This document shows, piece by piece, positions 15,599 to 17,018 of a DNA stretch of 17,018 nt. The DNA is taken from contig JAVVTI010000017.1 in assembly GCA_036653735.1 (NCBI GenBank), forward strand, positions 1-17,018, in the 5' to 3' direction. A program made the translations under genes and the position numbers. The stretch is from CAVCAD01 sp036653735. GTDB lineage: Bacteria; Bacillota_I; Bacilli_A; RF39; UBA660. Position 1 is the first letter of the stretch, and the number at the start of each line of letters is the position of its first letter. Under the pieces are notes generated by a model. That model saw only the letters and a list, made by a program, of their open reading frames with translations, was not told the DNA's origin and did not search any database.

Positions 15599-16676
15599 GA
15601 CTCATCTTCCCACTTCCAACTTCTTTATTAATATCATCAATAGTCTTAATATTTATTCTATACCTTGTAAGTTTACTAGCAAGTTTAATATTTATACCCT
15701 TTTTACCTATTGCTAAACTTAAGTTCTCATCATCTGCTATTACTACTGCTTCTCTATTTTCTTTATCTGTTACTGAAACATTAAGATTCTTAGCTGGACT
15801 AAGAGCATTAGCTATAAACTTTTCATCATCTTCATCATAAAGAACAAGATCCATCTTTTCTCCACCAAGTTCTTTTATAATAGATGCTATTCTTCTTCCT
15901 TTTTCTCCTATACAAGAACCTATTGCATCAACATTCTCATTAGTAGATGAAACACATACTTTACTTCTAACTCCTGCTTCTCTAGCTACTCCATGCATAA
16001 CTAAAGTCCCATCACTAAATTCTGGTACTTCAAGCTCAAATAACCTCTTAACAAATCCATAATGTTTTCTAGATAGTAATATAAATGGTCCTTTAGGAGT
16101 AGTTTCTATCTTACTAATATATACCTTAGTACTACTACCCATCTCAAGTTTTTCTCCAATAATAGTTTCAGTCTTAGGAAGTATACCTCTACTTTTACCT
16201 AAATCAATATAATAATTTCTAGCATCTTCCATTGCTACAAAACCTATCATAAGTTCACCTTCTTTATCAGCAAACTCTGCCATAATATTTTCTCTTTCAG
16301 CTTCTCTTATTTTTTGAAGTACTACCTGTTTAGCAACTCCTACAGCAACTCTACCAAAATCCTCTGGTGTTACTTCCTGTACTATAATATCTCCTACTTT
16401 ATATGATTTCTTTATACTTTGAGCATCTTCTAAAGTAATAAAATATTCTTTATTCTCTTCTTCTTCATCAATAGTATCTACTACCTCTGTTTCTCTATAT
16501 ACTCTTATATCCCCTGTATTAATATCAATATCAGTTTTAATATTAGCACTTTCATTATAATTCTTCTTATAACTAATAGAAAAAGCTTGCTTCATAGCAT
16601 CTACTACTACATTTATATCAAGTTTCTTCTCAAGTACTAACGCATCCATTGCTTTCTTAAATTCTTTATTATTCAT
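15588..16676 (-). CDS. nusA: Transcription termination/elongation factor NusA
   Basis: This 362-aa protein binds RNA polymerase and nascent RNA to control pausing, termination and antitermination. The N-terminal polymerase-binding domain runs to about residue 130, followed by an S1 domain (GSSTKVYISKIETTPKGPFI) and two KH domains, recognisable by IGSCIGEKGRRIASII and LAIGKKGINIKLASKL. There are no C-terminal acidic repeats, so the length fits Firmicutes NusA. The ATG overlaps the rimP stop by 8 bases; its ribosome site AAGGGG is 7 bases upstream, inside the last codons of rimP, so the two are translationally linked. Its own end overlaps ylxR. Confidence 0.97.
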   Translation of the reverse strand: MNNKEFKKAMDALVLEKKLDINVVVDAMKQAFSISYKKNYNESANIKTDIDINTGDIRVYRETEVVDTIDEEEENKEYFITLEDAQSIKKSYKVGDIIVQEVTPEDFGRVAVGVAKQVVLQKIREAERENIMAEFADKEGELMIGFVAMEDARNYYIDLGKSRGILPKTETIIGEKLEMGSSTKVYISKIETTPKGPFILLSRKHYGFVKRLFELEVPEFSDGTLVMHGVAREAGVRSKVCVSSTNENVDAIGSCIGEKGRRIASIIKELGGEKMDLVLYDEDDEKFIANALSPAKNLNVSVTDKENREAVVIADDENLSLAIGKKGINIKLASKLTRYRINIKTIDDINKEVGSGKMSHED

Positions 16677-16917
16677 TTTCTATCCCCTTACTACTAACAT
16701 CTATTACATAAGAATCAAAATCATACTTTAAAGTATCCAATAATGGATTAATAATCTTAGTTACCTTCTCACATAAAGATATAGTTACTCCTTCCTTTGA
16801 ATCAATTACAATAAATAATGTCTTCTCATTATCCTCTACCCCATCACGCACATCTATTACCTCTACACCTATATCTTTTAAAGGTAAAGTAATAACTTCC
16901 TTAACATCATTTTCCAT
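16669..16917 (-). CDS. rimP: Ribosome maturation factor RimP, N-terminal domain only
   Basis: RimP helps assemble the 30S subunit. This version is only 82 aa, against roughly 150 for the usual protein. It has the N-terminal alpha/beta domain, recognisable by GVEVIDVRDG, FIVIDSKEGVTISLCEKVTK and the YVIDVSSKGIENE ending that matches the family's VSSPGxxRPL turn, then stops. The C-terminal SH3-like domain is missing. The stop is a clean TAA and the nusA ribosome site lies in the last codons, so this looks like a stable shortened gene rather than a sequencing error, though a frameshift is not excluded. GGAGG lies 7 bases before the ATG. It is the first gene of the operon. Confidence 0.85.
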   Translation of the reverse strand: MENDVKEVITLPLKDIGVEVIDVRDGVEDNEKTLFIVIDSKEGVTISLCEKVTKIINPLLDTLKYDFDSYVIDVSSKGIENE

Positions 16918-16941
16918 ATATATTCCTCCTTCTTAAATTAA

Positions 16942-16963
16942 AGAGTGGATAATAATCCACTCT
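16942..16963 (-). promoter_or_regulatory. Leader hairpin of the rimP operon, possible attenuator
   Basis: AGAGTGGAT (16955-16963) and ATCCACTCT (16942-16950) form a 9-bp stem with a four-base loop, followed by TTTAATTT on the minus strand. It lies between the predicted promoter and the rimP ribosome site, within the 5' leader. It could act as an early terminator/attenuator or protect the mRNA. If transcription also enters from an upstream gene, it could instead be that gene's terminator. Confidence 0.55.
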
Positions 16964-16983
16964 CCCTTCGTCTCTTAATAATA

Positions 16984-16992
16984 ATTATAACA
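16984..16992 (-). promoter_or_regulatory. Promoter of the rimP-nusA-ylxR-infB-rbfA operon
   Basis: The minus strand has a consensus TATAAT (16984-16989) preceded by TG and one base, an extended -10. Only a weak TTTATT is found at the -35 distance, which extended -10 promoters can tolerate. Transcription would start near 16977, giving a leader of about 60 bases that carries the hairpin. Confidence 0.6.
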
Positions 16993-17018
16993 TAAATATA
17001 TAAATAAATAAATATATA

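Noticed and set aside
1..17018. CRISPR array, tRNA, rRNA or insertion sequence
   Set aside because: No regularly spaced repeats, no tRNA cloverleaf with recognisable arms, no ribosomal RNA signature and no transposase frame were found on reading both strands.

Overview
The window is very AT-rich and carries low-GC Gram-positive (Firmicutes/Bacilli) hallmarks. These are PolC-type DNA polymerase III, a Pol I whose proofreading domain lacks its metal-binding motif, TmcAL, a short NusA without an acidic tail, YlxR, and strong GGAGG-type ribosome binding sites. TGA is used as a stop and Trp is TGG, so this is the standard bacterial code and not the Mycoplasma code. A run of exactly 100 N marks a scaffold gap, so the sequence is probably a draft or metagenome assembly. 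My best guess is an uncultured, reduced Bacilli/Mollicutes-like gut lineage; that placement is inference.

Layout from left to right: (1) tmcAL is the only plus-strand gene. It has a clear promoter and abuts, stop to stop, a cation diffusion facilitator gene. (2) The minus strand then reads polC, radical SAM gene, unknown 246-aa gene, polA, CDF transporter. The radical SAM gene and the 246-aa gene form a small cassette lying between two exact 19-bp direct repeats. The polC-side copy contains the last three codons and stop of polC, so the cassette looks inserted at the 3' end of polC. (3) Upstream of polC, between a terminator and the polC promoter, is a bacteriocin-type cluster. It has a C39-peptidase ABC exporter followed by two overlapping double-glycine-leader peptides, each with a GxxxG motif, as in two-peptide (class IIb) bacteriocins. 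The second peptide is only 53 aa and starts inside the first. (4) The right end is the rimP-nusA-ylxR-infB-rbfA operon, tightly packed with overlaps. It begins at an extended -10 promoter with a leader hairpin and ends at a large composite hairpin.

Working together: the core genes serve replication and repair (PolC, Pol I), ribosome maturation and translation initiation (RimP, IF2, RbfA), transcription elongation (NusA) and tRNA modification (TmcAL). The accessory genes sit on both sides of polC. The exporter would cut both leaders after Gly-Gly and secrete the two peptides. No immunity gene is visible. The role of the radical SAM pair is unknown; its maturase-like cysteine motifs suggest chemistry on a peptide or protein.

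Oddities in the core genes are an 82-aa RimP reduced to its N-terminal domain, absence of the ylxQ gene usually found before infB, and a His-to-Lys change in the PolC PHP domain. No tRNA, rRNA, CRISPR array or transposase was seen, and no gene-free stretch exceeds 300 bases.
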